35,474 nucleotides of DNA from assembly GCA_945965275.1 (NCBI GenBank), contig CAMFNB010000011.1:1-35474 (forward strand). Direction: 5' to 3'. Origin of the DNA: an uncultured Clostridia bacterium. Lineage in GTDB: Bacteria > Bacillota > Clostridia > UBA1212 > SIG427. Position 1 is the stretch's first letter; each line of letters starts with the position of its first letter. Shown here piece by piece: positions 1 to 9,351 of this stretch. The position numbers were made by a program, and so were the translations under genes. The notes under the pieces are model-generated. The model made no database searches. It saw nothing but the letters and a program-made list of their open reading frames with translations, and was not told the DNA's origin.

Positions 1-45
1 GATAGCGTAGCGTCTCGTGGGCTCGGAGATGTGTATAAGAGACAG
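1..45 (+). other. Residual Illumina Nextera i7 adapter (GAT + 8-nt index AGCGTAGC + GTCTCGTGGGCTCGGAGATGTGTATAAGAGACAG); not biological
   Basis: Bases 12-45 are exactly the Nextera read-2 adapter/mosaic end; 4-11 is in the i7 index position, preceded by GAT. Confidence 0.97.
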
Positions 46-46
46 T

Positions 47-553
47 TGCGAATGGACGGTTGATAAGGTTCTTGTTGAGAAGCATGACGGTAAAATCTAC
101 AGGGTAACTCCGAACGCACTTGTATGGGATGACGAAAATTACTACCTCATTGCTCACGATGAAGACGATGACAAAATTAAATACTTCAGAGCCGACAAAA
201 TGAGAAAAGTGACTGCAACAGAGGAAAAGGGATGCCCGAATTCCGTGTTCAAAGACATCAACCCTGCCGAAATGTCAAAAAACACATTCGGAATGTTCGG
301 CGGTAAAAAGAAAATAGTTACACTGAAATGCAAAGACTGGCTCTGCGGAGTTATATTTGACCGTTTCGGAAATGACATTATCGTTGATAAAAATAAAAAC
401 GGTACATTTTGTGTAAGCGTGGACATTGCCGTAAGCGGACAATTCTTCGGCTGGGTATCTTCTTTCGGCGGAGATATGACAATAAAGGCACCGCAAAGTG
501 TAGCGGAAGAGTACAAAGAGCACCTTAAAAAAACATGTGAGGGCATCTTGTAA
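47..553 (+). CDS. WYL-domain-containing transcriptional regulator, C-terminal part (5' truncated by adapter)
   Basis: Protein ...VTPNALVWDDENYYLIAHDEDDDKIKYFRADKMRKV... resembles the WYL domain; the first 10 aa (MGSEMCIRDS) are adapter. Confidence 0.75.
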   Translation, partial: CEWTVDKVLVEKHDGKIYRVTPNALVWDDENYYLIAHDEDDDKIKYFRADKMRKVTATEEKGCPNSVFKDINPAEMSKNTFGMFGGKKKIVTLKCKDWLCGVIFDRFGNDIIVDKNKNGTFCVSVDIAVSGQFFGWVSSFGGDMTIKAPQSVAEEYKEHLKKTCEGIL

Positions 554-576
554 TTTTGATACCCTTATGATATTAT
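548..576 (+). promoter_or_regulatory. Candidate sigma-A promoter for rpsF operon
   Basis: TTGTAA (548-553), 17-nt spacer, TATTAT (571-576). Confidence 0.45.
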
Positions 577-583
577 TTTATGA

Positions 584-632
584 CCGATATTTATCGGCAA
601 GATATCCTTGTCCTGTATATGATTTACAGGAT
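584..632 (+). promoter_or_regulatory. Two-hairpin 5' leader of rpsF (possible r-protein autoregulatory leader)
   Basis: CCGATATTTATCGG (584-597) and TCCTGTA..TACAGGA (611-631) between candidate promoter and RBS. Confidence 0.35.
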
Positions 633-657
633 CGCTAGTCCAAGAGGAGGTGAAAGA

Positions 658-942
658 ATGAACAGTTACGAAGTTATGTTTATTGTCGACCCAAGCGTGG
701 GTGACGAAAACGTGAATGCCACAGTTGAGAAATTCAAGAGCATTATTGAAGAAAAGGCAACTATCGATTCATTTGATATTTGGGGCAACAGACGTTTGGC
801 ATATCTCATCAACGACAAGGAAGAGGGCTACTATGTATTGGCAACAATGACAGCTGCACCTGATTTCCCTGCAGAGCTTGAAAGAAAATTCAAGATTGAT
901 GAAAACGTGATGAGGTATCTTGTTTTAAGAAAAGAAGGTTAA
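658..942 (+). CDS. rpsF: 30S ribosomal protein bS6
   Basis: MNSYEVMFIVDPSVGDE...; RBS AGAGGAGGTGAAAGA then ATG at 658; followed by ssb-rpsR. Confidence 0.95.
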   Translation: MNSYEVMFIVDPSVGDENVNATVEKFKSIIEEKATIDSFDIWGNRRLAYLINDKEEGYYVLATMTAAPDFPAELERKFKIDENVMRYLVLRKEG

Positions 943-950
943 GGTAAGCC

Positions 951-1412
951 ATGAACAAAGTTATTTTAATGGGAAGACTGACAGCCGATCCGGAACTTAG
1001 AACTACCGGTAATGATACGTCAGTTTGTACGTTTACAGTAGCGGTAGACAGAAGATTTAAATCTGACAACGGACCATCTGCAGACTTCATCAGAGTTGTA
1101 GCATGGAGACAGACCGCTGAATTCGTAAACAAGTATTTTTCAAAGGGAAACAGAATCGCAGTAGTTGGTTCTATCCAAACTCGTACATGGGACGACAAAG
1201 ACGGCAAGCGCCAGTACGCAACAGAGGTTGTGGCTGATGAAGTCGAGTTCTGTGAGAGTAAGAGACAGGACGGAACTGCAGGCGGATTTGACAGACCGAG
1301 ATCAACAGAAGCATCAGCTCCGAGAGCAGATGAGGGATTCGTACCGAGTGCACCTGCACAGGAAGAGTTCTATCCTTCAGAAGTTGAAGACGGTAACCAG
1401 ATTCCGTTCTGA
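951..1412 (+). CDS. ssb: Single-stranded DNA-binding protein
   Basis: [19 protein letters not shown]..., acidic C-terminal tail ending EDGNQIPF. Confidence 0.96.
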   Translation: MNKVILMGRLTADPELRTTGNDTSVCTFTVAVDRRFKSDNGPSADFIRVVAWRQTAEFVNKYFSKGNRIAVVGSIQTRTWDDKDGKRQYATEVVADEVEFCESKRQDGTAGGFDRPRSTEASAPRADEGFVPSAPAQEEFYPSEVEDGNQIPF

Positions 1413-1443
1413 TTTTCCTGTATTAATTAAGGAGGAAAAAGAA

Positions 1444-1731
1444 ATGCCATATATGAAAAAAGATGCCAAGGGCAAAGACGGCTTTGACAAGGGCGATGCT
1501 AAGGGCGGCATGAGAAACAGAAGACCAAGAAAAAAAGTTTGCGCTTTCTGTGAAGCAAAGGCAGCCGGCATTGATTACAAGGACGTTGCACAGCTTAGAA
1601 AGTTCGTATCTGAAAGAGGAAAGATTCTTCCCAGAAGAATTTCCGGAACATGTGCAAAGCACCAGAGAGAACTTACAATCGCTATCAAGCGTGCAAGACA
1701 CGTTGCTTTGTTACCATTCCAGGCAGACTGA
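1444..1731 (+). CDS. rpsR: 30S ribosomal protein bS18
   Basis: [14 protein letters not shown]...[49 protein letters not shown] upstream of ATG 1444. Confidence 0.95.
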   Translation: MPYMKKDAKGKDGFDKGDAKGGMRNRRPRKKVCAFCEAKAAGIDYKDVAQLRKFVSERGKILPRRISGTCAKHQRELTIAIKRARHVALLPFQAD

Positions 1732-1745
1732 TTTAAATGAAATCG

Positions 1746-1790
1746 GCGCAACTTTTGGGAGTACACCCTTTAGTTGCGCTTTATCTTTTT
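1746..1790 (+). terminator. Terminator/attenuator-like hairpin between rpsR and gdpP
   Basis: GCGCAAC (1746-1752) ... GTTGCGC (1773-1779) followed by TTTATCTTTTTTT. Confidence 0.55.
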
Positions 1791-1800
1791 TTAGGAGATT

Positions 1801-3792
1801 ATGAAAAACAAGAGCAATATAATGCGAATACTTGAAACGGGAATGCTGCGTTGGCTTGCTGCCGCAGTGGTATTCGGTGTTGCCGTTTTCGCATTTGAAG
1901 GCAATACAAGAAAAGAATTTGCCCTGTGGTGCATAATTGCTCTTATTCTTCTTGTAGCAGCCGATGTTCTCGTAATGTTCATACGAAGAAAAATAAACGG
2001 CGGCAGAATAATGCAGACAGCCTTCTATCACAATGCTGACGGAAGAGCACTTGCGAGCATTAAAGATTTCAAATTGCCCATGATTTTCCTGAACAGAACA
2101 GGAGAATTGATTTGGTCAAACAAACCGTTCAAGGACCTTTTTACAGACGAGGAGGGCGGCAAGGCTCCGATGAGAAAGACCGTCAGCAATCTTTTCTCAC
2201 ATAAAATCCTTGAAAGACTTAATCTCGGTGAAACTGAATTTACGCTTAATGTTGATTTTGCGGGAAAATTTTTCATCATGCAGGGTGTGGCCGTAGATGA
2301 TTACATCATGGTATATTTCGTGGATATCACGGAGCTCTGGAAGATTAAGATAAAGGCCGATCAGCAAGCCCTTGCAATCGGTGTACTCAATATTGACTCA
2401 TACGAGGAAATTTACCAGGCAGACGGTGAAAACATAGTAAACCTTGTTACGGGTGAGCTCGGTAAAATGCTCGATAAATGGATAGAAAACAAGCATGCAG
2501 TGGTAAGAAAGCTTGTCAGAGACAGATATCTTCTTCTTATTGAGAAAAAGTATCTGCAGCAGATAGAGCTTGACAGATTCAGCATTCTTGATGACGCGAA
2601 GAAGATTTCGGTAGGTAACAGAAGCAGCGTTACACTCAGTATCGGTATTTCAGTCGGAGAAGAAACAATCGAAGACAATTATCATGTGGCTGAAAACGCA
2701 TGCAGACTTGCAATGGAGCGCGGCGGAGACCAGGCTGTTGTACGAAGAGGACAAAAGGACAATTATTACGGCGGCAGCAATACGGAAATCGAAAGAAGAA
2801 CAAAAATCAGGGCAAGAGTTATTGCTTCTGCGCTGAAAGAGGAAATAAACAAAAGCTCGGATGTTCTCATTATGGGACACAACAACTGCGATATGGATTC
2901 TTTGGGAGCAGCACTTTCGGTTTACAGACTCTGTTGTGTTTCAGGCAAGAAAGCATCAATCATTCTTAACGGACCTAATAAGTCAATTGAATATGCATAC
3001 AATCATCTCTGTGAAAACGGATACGAAGATGTGTTTATTTCCACGGCAGATGCTCTCAATATAATAGGGGACAACACTCTTACGGTTGTTGTCGACACAT
3101 ACAAGCAGGGGCAGACAGAAGCTCCTAAGGTGCTGGATTATTCGTCAAGAATTGCGGTAATCGACCACCACAGAAGAGGAGCCGATTACATTAAGGATAC
3201 TGTTCTTTTCTATTCAGAGACATATGCTTCTTCAACCTGTGAGCTTATGGTTGAAATTATAGGATACTATGCAGGCAGCACAAGCATTCCGAAGAATGAA
3301 GCTGAGGCAATGTACGCGGGAATCTGTATTGACACAAAGAATTTCTCGTTTAAGACCGGTATCAGAACATTTGAGGCGGCATCTTACCTGAGATCACAGG
3401 GTGTTGACACCGTCGAAGTAAAAAAATACATCGAGCCTGATTATGAAACATATACTGCAATCAGCAATGCCATTTCATCGTCAAAACTTTTAGATAACAG
3501 CATTGCAATTGCGAAATACGAAAACGAAACCTCTGATGCACAGTTTGTTGCATCCCTTGCTGCAGACAGACTGCTTACCATTGCGGGAATCGAGGCATCG
3601 TTTGTTTTATATTATTCAAGAGGCGGTGTCGGCATAAGCGGCAGATCTCTCGGTAATGTAAATGTTCAGGTAATACTTGAAAAACTCGGCGGCGGCGGAC
3701 ATTTCATAGCTGCCGGCGCACAAATAAAAGACACCACAATAGACAAAGTTGAAACAATGCTCAAAGAGGCAATAGCGGAGGTTACAAAATGA
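1801..3792 (+). CDS. gdpP: GdpP/YybT-type cyclic-di-AMP phosphodiesterase (TM, degenerate GGDEF, DHH/DHHA1)
   Basis: Two N-terminal TM segments; MGHNNCDMDSLGAAL, VIDHHRRG, GGGGHFIAAGA DHH/DHHA1 motifs; located upstream of rplI. Confidence 0.92.
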   Translation: MKNKSNIMRILETGMLRWLAAAVVFGVAVFAFEGNTRKEFALWCIIALILLVAADVLVMFIRRKINGGRIMQTAFYHNADGRALASIKDFKLPMIFLNRTGELIWSNKPFKDLFTDEEGGKAPMRKTVSNLFSHKILERLNLGETEFTLNVDFAGKFFIMQGVAVDDYIMVYFVDITELWKIKIKADQQALAIGVLNIDSYEEIYQADGENIVNLVTGELGKMLDKWIENKHAVVRKLVRDRYLLLIEKKYLQQIELDRFSILDDAKKISVGNRSSVTLSIGISVGEETIEDNYHVAENACRLAMERGGDQAVVRRGQKDNYYGGSNTEIERRTKIRARVIASALKEEINKSSDVLIMGHNNCDMDSLGAALSVYRLCCVSGKKASIILNGPNKSIEYAYNHLCENGYEDVFISTADALNIIGDNTLTVVVDTYKQGQTEAPKVLDYSSRIAVIDHHRRGADYIKDTVLFYSETYASSTCELMVEIIGYYAGSTSIPKNEAEAMYAGICIDTKNFSFKTGIRTFEAASYLRSQGVDTVEVKKYIEPDYETYTAISNAISSSKLLDNSIAIAKYENETSDAQFVASLAADRLLTIAGIEASFVLYYSRGGVGISGRSLGNVNVQVILEKLGGGGHFIAAGAQIKDTTIDKVETMLKEAIAEVTK

Positions 3793-4238
3793 AAGTTATT
3801 TTGAAAGAAGACGTTAAGAGTTTAGGTAAGAAGAATGAAGTTGTAAACGTAAGCGACGGATATGCACAAAACTTCCTCATGCCGAGAGGCCTTGCTGTTC
3901 CTGCAACAGAAGGCGGAATCAAAGACGTAAAAGAAAAAAATGCGGCTCAGGCCGAAAAGAAAGCCAGACTTGAGGCCGAGGCAAAGGCACTTGCGGAAAA
4001 AATCAGCAAGGTATCTGTAAAAATGCAGGTTAAGTGCGGTGCAAACGGTAAACTTTTCGGAGCCATCACATCAAAGGAAATTGCGGATGAGCTAAAAAAA
4101 CAGTATAATTTTGACATAGACAAGAAACAGCTTGTAATTAAAGAAAACATTAAGAGTGCAGGCACATACAAGGTAACCGCAAAGGTCCATCCGGGTATTG
4201 CAGGCGAGTTTAATGTAGTAGTGGAAGGCATTCAGTAA
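3789..4238 (+). CDS. rplI: 50S ribosomal protein bL9
   Basis: MKVILKEDVKSLGKKNEVVNVSDGYAQNFLMPRGLA; ATGA overlap with gdpP. Confidence 0.97.
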   Translation: MKVILKEDVKSLGKKNEVVNVSDGYAQNFLMPRGLAVPATEGGIKDVKEKNAAQAEKKARLEAEAKALAEKISKVSVKMQVKCGANGKLFGAITSKEIADELKKQYNFDIDKKQLVIKENIKSAGTYKVTAKVHPGIAGEFNVVVEGIQ

Positions 4239-4239
4239 A

Positions 4240-5583
4240 ATGGCAGAAAACAACCTTAAGGTACTACCAAACAGTATAGAGGCGGAGAAGTCAATTCTCG
4301 GTGCATTGCTTGTTTCACCTGAAGCAATTTATGACATTATCGATATATTAAGAGCAGATGATTTTTACAGAAAAGATCATCAGACCATATTTGAAGCGAT
4401 GATGTCTTTATACAACACCAACACAACAATTGACGTCATCACGGTGTCTGACAAGCTTCAGGCAATGTCAGCCCTGGACAATGTTGGCGGTATTGCATAC
4501 TTAGGCTCGCTCGCGGAGGATGTTCCGCTTGCGGCGAATGCAGTTCAGTATGCAAGAATCGTTGCTGACAAATCCACACAGAGAAAGCTTATTACCTGTG
4601 CCCGGGAGATTGCACAAAACGCATACGAGCCTGACGGCGACATATCAAAGTCTGTTGAATTTGCGGAGCAGTCCATATTGGAGGTTTCAAAAAACAAAGC
4701 AGGTAAGCCCTATGCAAAAATCGGAGATGTAATGCCGAGCGTTGTTGCCAGAATTGAAGAAGCAGCAAAAAAAGAAGACGGTATTCAGGGCATTCCTTCC
4801 GGCTTCTATGACCTTGATAAAATGACTGCAGGTTTCCATCCTGAAAACCTTGTAATCATCGCCGGTCGTCCGGGTGCCGGTAAAACGGCATTCATGCTTA
4901 ATATCGTACGACACGTTGCGGTAAAAGCAAAGCTTCCCGTTGCCGTATTCAACCTGGAAATGTCAAAGGAAGAACTTGCAACAAGAATTCTCTCCACACA
5001 GGCAAATATCGAAAGTTCAAAGCTTAAGACAGGTCAGCTTGACGAGGCAGACTGGATAAAGGTTGCCGAAGGTGCAAGTGAGCTTGCCGATGTACCGATT
5101 TATTTTGATGATACAACTGACAACTCGGTTCAGGCAATCAAATCAAAATGCAGAAAGCTCAAGATGGAAAAAGACATTAAGATGGTTGTAGTCGACTACC
5201 TCCAGCTTATGAATTCTTCCGGAAGATCTGAAAACAGAGCAACAGAGGTTGCCGAAATGTCCAGAGGACTTAAGGTCCTTGCAAGGGAATTGGGAGTGCC
5301 TGTGCTCGTAGGCTCACAGCTTAACAGAGAGTCTGAAAAGAGAGCAGAGAAAAGACCTCAGATTTCAGACCTTCGTGAATCAGGTGCTATCGAGCAGGAC
5401 GCAGACCTTGTAATTTTGCTTTACAGACCTGATATGGATACCACTAACCAAAATCCTGAAGTTCCTCAGAATAAAGCAGAGGCCATCGTGGCTAAGCAAA
5501 GAAATGGTGCAACAGGTACCGTAAATCTCATATTCGAGGGCGACAAGATGACATTCAGAAATATGTCATTCAGAAACTCATGA
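4240..5583 (+). CDS. dnaB: Replicative DNA helicase DnaB
   Basis: LPNSIEAEKSILGALL; Walker A AGRPGAGKTAF; DYLQLM; RESGAIEQDADLVILLYR. Confidence 0.97.
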   Translation: MAENNLKVLPNSIEAEKSILGALLVSPEAIYDIIDILRADDFYRKDHQTIFEAMMSLYNTNTTIDVITVSDKLQAMSALDNVGGIAYLGSLAEDVPLAANAVQYARIVADKSTQRKLITCAREIAQNAYEPDGDISKSVEFAEQSILEVSKNKAGKPYAKIGDVMPSVVARIEEAAKKEDGIQGIPSGFYDLDKMTAGFHPENLVIIAGRPGAGKTAFMLNIVRHVAVKAKLPVAVFNLEMSKEELATRILSTQANIESSKLKTGQLDEADWIKVAEGASELADVPIYFDDTTDNSVQAIKSKCRKLKMEKDIKMVVVDYLQLMNSSGRSENRATEVAEMSRGLKVLARELGVPVLVGSQLNRESEKRAEKRPQISDLRESGAIEQDADLVILLYRPDMDTTNQNPEVPQNKAEAIVAKQRNGATGTVNLIFEGDKMTFRNMSFRNS

Positions 5584-6977
5584 GCGAAGATTATCATAAT
5601 ATTTATAAAAGAATGTGCGATACGATTGCAGCACATAATATGTTCGATGAAAACGACACTGCTGTTGCCTGCGTGTCAGGCGGATGCGACAGTGTTGCTC
5701 TTCTTTTACTGCTCTGCGAGTATTCAAAGAACAATCCGGGATTCAATGTGGTTTGCTGTCACTTTGATCACATGCTCCGCGGAGAAGAATCCGACGGAGA
5801 CAGAGAGTTCGTTCAGTCCCTTGCGGAAAAGCTCGGAGTAAAGTTTTACTGTGAGCGAAAGAATGTGGCTGCCTGTGCCGAAGAAACAGGAGCCTCCGTG
5901 GAAATGGCAGCGAGAGAACTCAGATATGCTTTCTTCAATCATGTCGCCAAAGAAACAGGCGGTAAAATAGTTGTCGCTCACACCGGCGACGACAGAGCGG
6001 AGACTGTAATTCTCAATATTGCAAGAGGAACGGGAATACACGGACTTCGCGGTATAAGATATAAAAGAGAAAATATAGTAAGACCTCTTCTTGATCTGTT
6101 CAGATCAGATACGGAAAAGACATGCGAGGCTTTTGGCGTGTCATACAGAAACGACAGCTCGAACAGTGAAACCTTTTACAAGAGAAACAGGGTAAGGCTT
6201 GAAGTGCTTCCGAAGCTCAGGAAAGAGATCGGAGAGGATATTACCGAGAAACTTCTGAGACTTGCGGACAATGCAGAAGAGGATGACAGCTTCCTTGAAG
6301 AAGAGGGAGCAAGAAATTACGGTCTGCTCTGCGTTGAAGAGGAAAACAAAATAACGGTTTCAGATCCAGAAAAGTTTGCTGCGCTTTCAAAAGCAGTTCA
6401 AAAGCGCGTTGCTGCAAGAATTTTTGAATTCTTTTATCCGGGAAGGGTAAATGTAACCGGTAAAATGATGGATGACCTTTCACATCTCATTGCCGAAAAC
6501 AACACAGGTGATAAGATGGATTTTACAAAACTTGTAAAGGGCGTTGTATATCATGATGGTGTAATTATTTCCGCAGGCGATGCCGAGCCCGATGAAAAAA
6601 CGAAAATGATATTTGAAAAAGCCGGTCCCGAAGAGGCTCTGGCGGAATGCGTTTCCATGGGAAATGACATCGCAGTCTTTGACCTTGAGGCACTTGATAA
6701 ATACTGCAAAGAAAAAGGAATGAACTGGGAAATCCGCACAAGGCAAGAAGGCGATGAAATTCAGCCTTTAGGAGCTCCGGGAAGAAAAAGCCTTAAAAAG
6801 CTTTTCATAGATTCAAAAGTACCTGCATATCAGAGAAACAAAATGCCTCTGTTGGCTGTCGGAAACGAGATTTTGTGGGTGCCGGGAGTGAGAAGATCGG
6901 AAGTGGCTCCTATTGATAAAAACTCCCTAACTGCTATAATATTCAGATGTGTTAATTTACGAAAGGAAACGGAATAA
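5580..6977 (+). CDS. tilS: tRNA(Ile)-lysidine synthase
   Basis: CVSGGCDSVALLLLL PP-loop; HFDHMLRGEESDGD; ATGA overlap with dnaB; followed by hpt-ftsH. Confidence 0.95.
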   Translation: MSEDYHNIYKRMCDTIAAHNMFDENDTAVACVSGGCDSVALLLLLCEYSKNNPGFNVVCCHFDHMLRGEESDGDREFVQSLAEKLGVKFYCERKNVAACAEETGASVEMAARELRYAFFNHVAKETGGKIVVAHTGDDRAETVILNIARGTGIHGLRGIRYKRENIVRPLLDLFRSDTEKTCEAFGVSYRNDSSNSETFYKRNRVRLEVLPKLRKEIGEDITEKLLRLADNAEEDDSFLEEEGARNYGLLCVEEENKITVSDPEKFAALSKAVQKRVAARIFEFFYPGRVNVTGKMMDDLSHLIAENNTGDKMDFTKLVKGVVYHDGVIISAGDAEPDEKTKMIFEKAGPEEALAECVSMGNDIAVFDLEALDKYCKEKGMNWEIRTRQEGDEIQPLGAPGRKSLKKLFIDSKVPAYQRNKMPLLAVGNEILWVPGVRRSEVAPIDKNSLTAIIFRCVNLRKETE

Positions 6978-6978
6978 C

Positions 6979-7527
6979 ATGAGAGATATGGTAAATGATA
7001 TAGAAAGAGTTTTAGTCTCAAAAGAGGAAATTGCAGAGATGGTAAAACGCCTCGGCAAACAGATTTCAGACGATTACAGAGGACAGCCTCTTGTAGTTCT
7101 CGGAGTTCTTAAGGGCGGCTTTGTATTTATGGCTGACCTTGTTCGTGCAATTGACACTCCTCTTGAACTTGACTTCATAGCGGTATCAAGCTACGGAGCA
7201 TCAACAAAATCATCAGGTGTTGTTCAGCTCAGAAAGGACTCAGACATTCCGCTCACCGGAAAGCATGTTCTTATTGTTGAAGATATTATTGACTCAGGTC
7301 TTACACTTACATACTTAAAGGAAATGCTTGAAGCAAGAAACCCGCTCAGCGTCAAAATCGCAACTGCATTTGACAAGCCTGAAAGAAGAAAGGTTCCGCT
7401 TCATGTTGACTACAGCGGAATTGTCATTCCTGACGAGTATGTAGTCGGATACGGACTTGATTATGATTCAGAGATGAGAAATATCCCGGATCTTTGCGTA
7501 TTAAAGCGCAGCGTATACGAAAAATAA
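6979..7527 (+). CDS. hpt: Hypoxanthine phosphoribosyltransferase
   Basis: VVLGVLKGGFVFMADLVRAID; VLIVEDIIDSGLTL PRPP motif; ATG at 6979 preferred. Confidence 0.94.
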   Translation: MRDMVNDIERVLVSKEEIAEMVKRLGKQISDDYRGQPLVVLGVLKGGFVFMADLVRAIDTPLELDFIAVSSYGASTKSSGVVQLRKDSDIPLTGKHVLIVEDIIDSGLTLTYLKEMLEARNPLSVKIATAFDKPERRKVPLHVDYSGIVIPDEYVVGYGLDYDSEMRNIPDLCVLKRSVYEK

Positions 7528-7545
7528 CCCTTTAGGAGGATTAGT

Positions 7546-9351
7546 TTGAAAATATTCAAAAGACTTTTAATATACATATTACTGATGGCTGCAATTTTCG
7601 GAATTGCATATTACGTACGGGGAAACAGCGGCATTCAGCCTATGTCATATTCTGATTTCTACACACAGCTTTTTGAAGAGAAAAACGTGGAAGCAGTTGT
7701 GGCTGAAGGCGGTTCTGCCAGAGTTAAACTCAAAAAAGCTGAAAACGGCGGAAATCTTTTCAGAGTTGATTACTATTCTGACACTGAATTTGAGCTTCTC
7801 ATGCAGAAGGCAATCGACCAGGGAATAAAGGTTGATTATGCCGTAAGCATCAGTGAACTTCCGTCAATAATTATCGGAATCATTCCGTATGTACTTCTCG
7901 TAGGTGCCCTTATTTTCTTCATGTTCATTATGGGAAAGGGTTCAGGCGGCGGAGCTAAGGTTGCAAACTTCGGTAAAAGCAGAGCAAGGCTTTACACATC
8001 AAGCAAGATCAGATTTGAAGATGTTGCCGGTGCAGACGAAGAAAAAGAGGAAATGGGCGAGCTTGTTTCATTCCTCAGAGACCCAAAGAGATATGCAGAT
8101 ATGGGCGCAAGAATCCCCAAAGGCGTACTTATGGTGGGCCCTCCGGGAACAGGTAAAACTTATCTTGCAAAAGCAATTGCCGGAGAGGCAAATGTTCCTT
8201 TCTTCTCGATTTCAGGCTCTGACTTCGTTGAAATGTACGTTGGTGTCGGTGCTTCAAGAGTGAGAGATTTATTTGAGCAGGCAAAGAAAAATTCTCCTTG
8301 CATCATTTTCATAGACGAGATTGATGCAGTAGGTCGTCACAGGGGCGCAGGTCTCGGCGGCGGACACGACGAAAGAGAGCAGACTTTAAACCAGCTTTTA
8401 GTAGAGATGGACGGTTTTGCAGGCAATGAGGGAATTATTGTTATTGCTGCAACAAACAGACCGGACATTCTTGATCCTGCACTTACAAGACCGGGACGAT
8501 TTGACAGGAAGATTGTCGTAAATGTTCCGACTCTTAATGCACGTGAACAAATCCTCAAAATTCATGCAAGAAACAAACCCCTTGCTGAAGATGCAGATCT
8601 TCACGAAGCCGCAAAAATCACTCCCGGATTCACTCCTGCGGATCTTGAAAATCTTCTTAATGAAGCAGCTCTCCTGGCAGCAAGAGAGTGCAGCGGAAAA
8701 ATTTTCATGCGTCACATTAAGGAAGCTACATTCAGAGTTATCGTAGGACACGAAAAGAAGAGCAATGTAATGACTGAGGATGACAAGAGACTTACCGCCA
8801 TCCATGAGACAGGTCATGCAATTGCCGTTAAATATGCATCAACAACCGATACGGTTGACAGAGTATCTATTATTCCTGCAGGACTTGCAGGGGGATATAC
8901 GGTGCATAAGCCGAATGAAGAGAAGTCTTATACAACAAAGGCACAGCTTATTTCAAAAATCATCATTGCTCTCGGCGGAAGAGCTGCCGAAGAACTTTGT
9001 CTCGGCGAGGTTAGTACAGGCGCATCTTCTGATCTTCATGTTGCAAATGAAATTGCACACGACATGATTCAGAAATACGGCATGAGTGAGAAACTCACAA
9101 ACCTCATATTCGAAGAAGAAAGCAATGAGGTGTTCATCGGCAGAAATATCGGCCATTCGAGAAACTTCAGTGAGGATACAGCAAAAATCATCGATGATGA
9201 AGTTAAGAAAATCATCGACGAAGCCTATGCAAAGACTCTTGAAATTCTCAGAGAACACAGAACAAAGCTCGACAGAGTTGTTGAAGTTCTCATGGAAAAA
9301 GAAAAAATCGAAGGCGAGGAGTTTGATCTTCTCATGGAAGATGCTGAATAA
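7546..9351 (+). CDS. ftsH: ATP-dependent zinc metalloprotease FtsH (TTG start)
   Basis: [36 protein letters not shown], Zn motif HETGH; AGGAGG then TTG 7546. Confidence 0.96.
   Translation: MKIFKRLLIYILLMAAIFGIAYYVRGNSGIQPMSYSDFYTQLFEEKNVEAVVAEGGSARVKLKKAENGGNLFRVDYYSDTEFELLMQKAIDQGIKVDYAVSISELPSIIIGIIPYVLLVGALIFFMFIMGKGSGGGAKVANFGKSRARLYTSSKIRFEDVAGADEEKEEMGELVSFLRDPKRYADMGARIPKGVLMVGPPGTGKTYLAKAIAGEANVPFFSISGSDFVEMYVGVGASRVRDLFEQAKKNSPCIIFIDEIDAVGRHRGAGLGGGHDEREQTLNQLLVEMDGFAGNEGIIVIAATNRPDILDPALTRPGRFDRKIVVNVPTLNAREQILKIHARNKPLAEDADLHEAAKITPGFTPADLENLLNEAALLAARECSGKIFMRHIKEATFRVIVGHEKKSNVMTEDDKRLTAIHETGHAIAVKYASTTDTVDRVSIIPAGLAGGYTVHKPNEEKSYTTKAQLISKIIIALGGRAAEELCLGEVSTGASSDLHVANEIAHDMIQKYGMSEKLTNLIFEEESNEVFIGRNIGHSRNFSEDTAKIIDDEVKKIIDEAYAKTLEILREHRTKLDRVVEVLMEKEKIEGEEFDLLMEDAE

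Noticed and set aside
17-46. MGSEMCIRDS as a genuine N-terminus
   Set aside because: It is the translated Nextera adapter.
580-657. N-terminal extension of rpsF from 580
   Set aside because: The bS6 start with a strong RBS is at 658; the upstream part is leader sequence.
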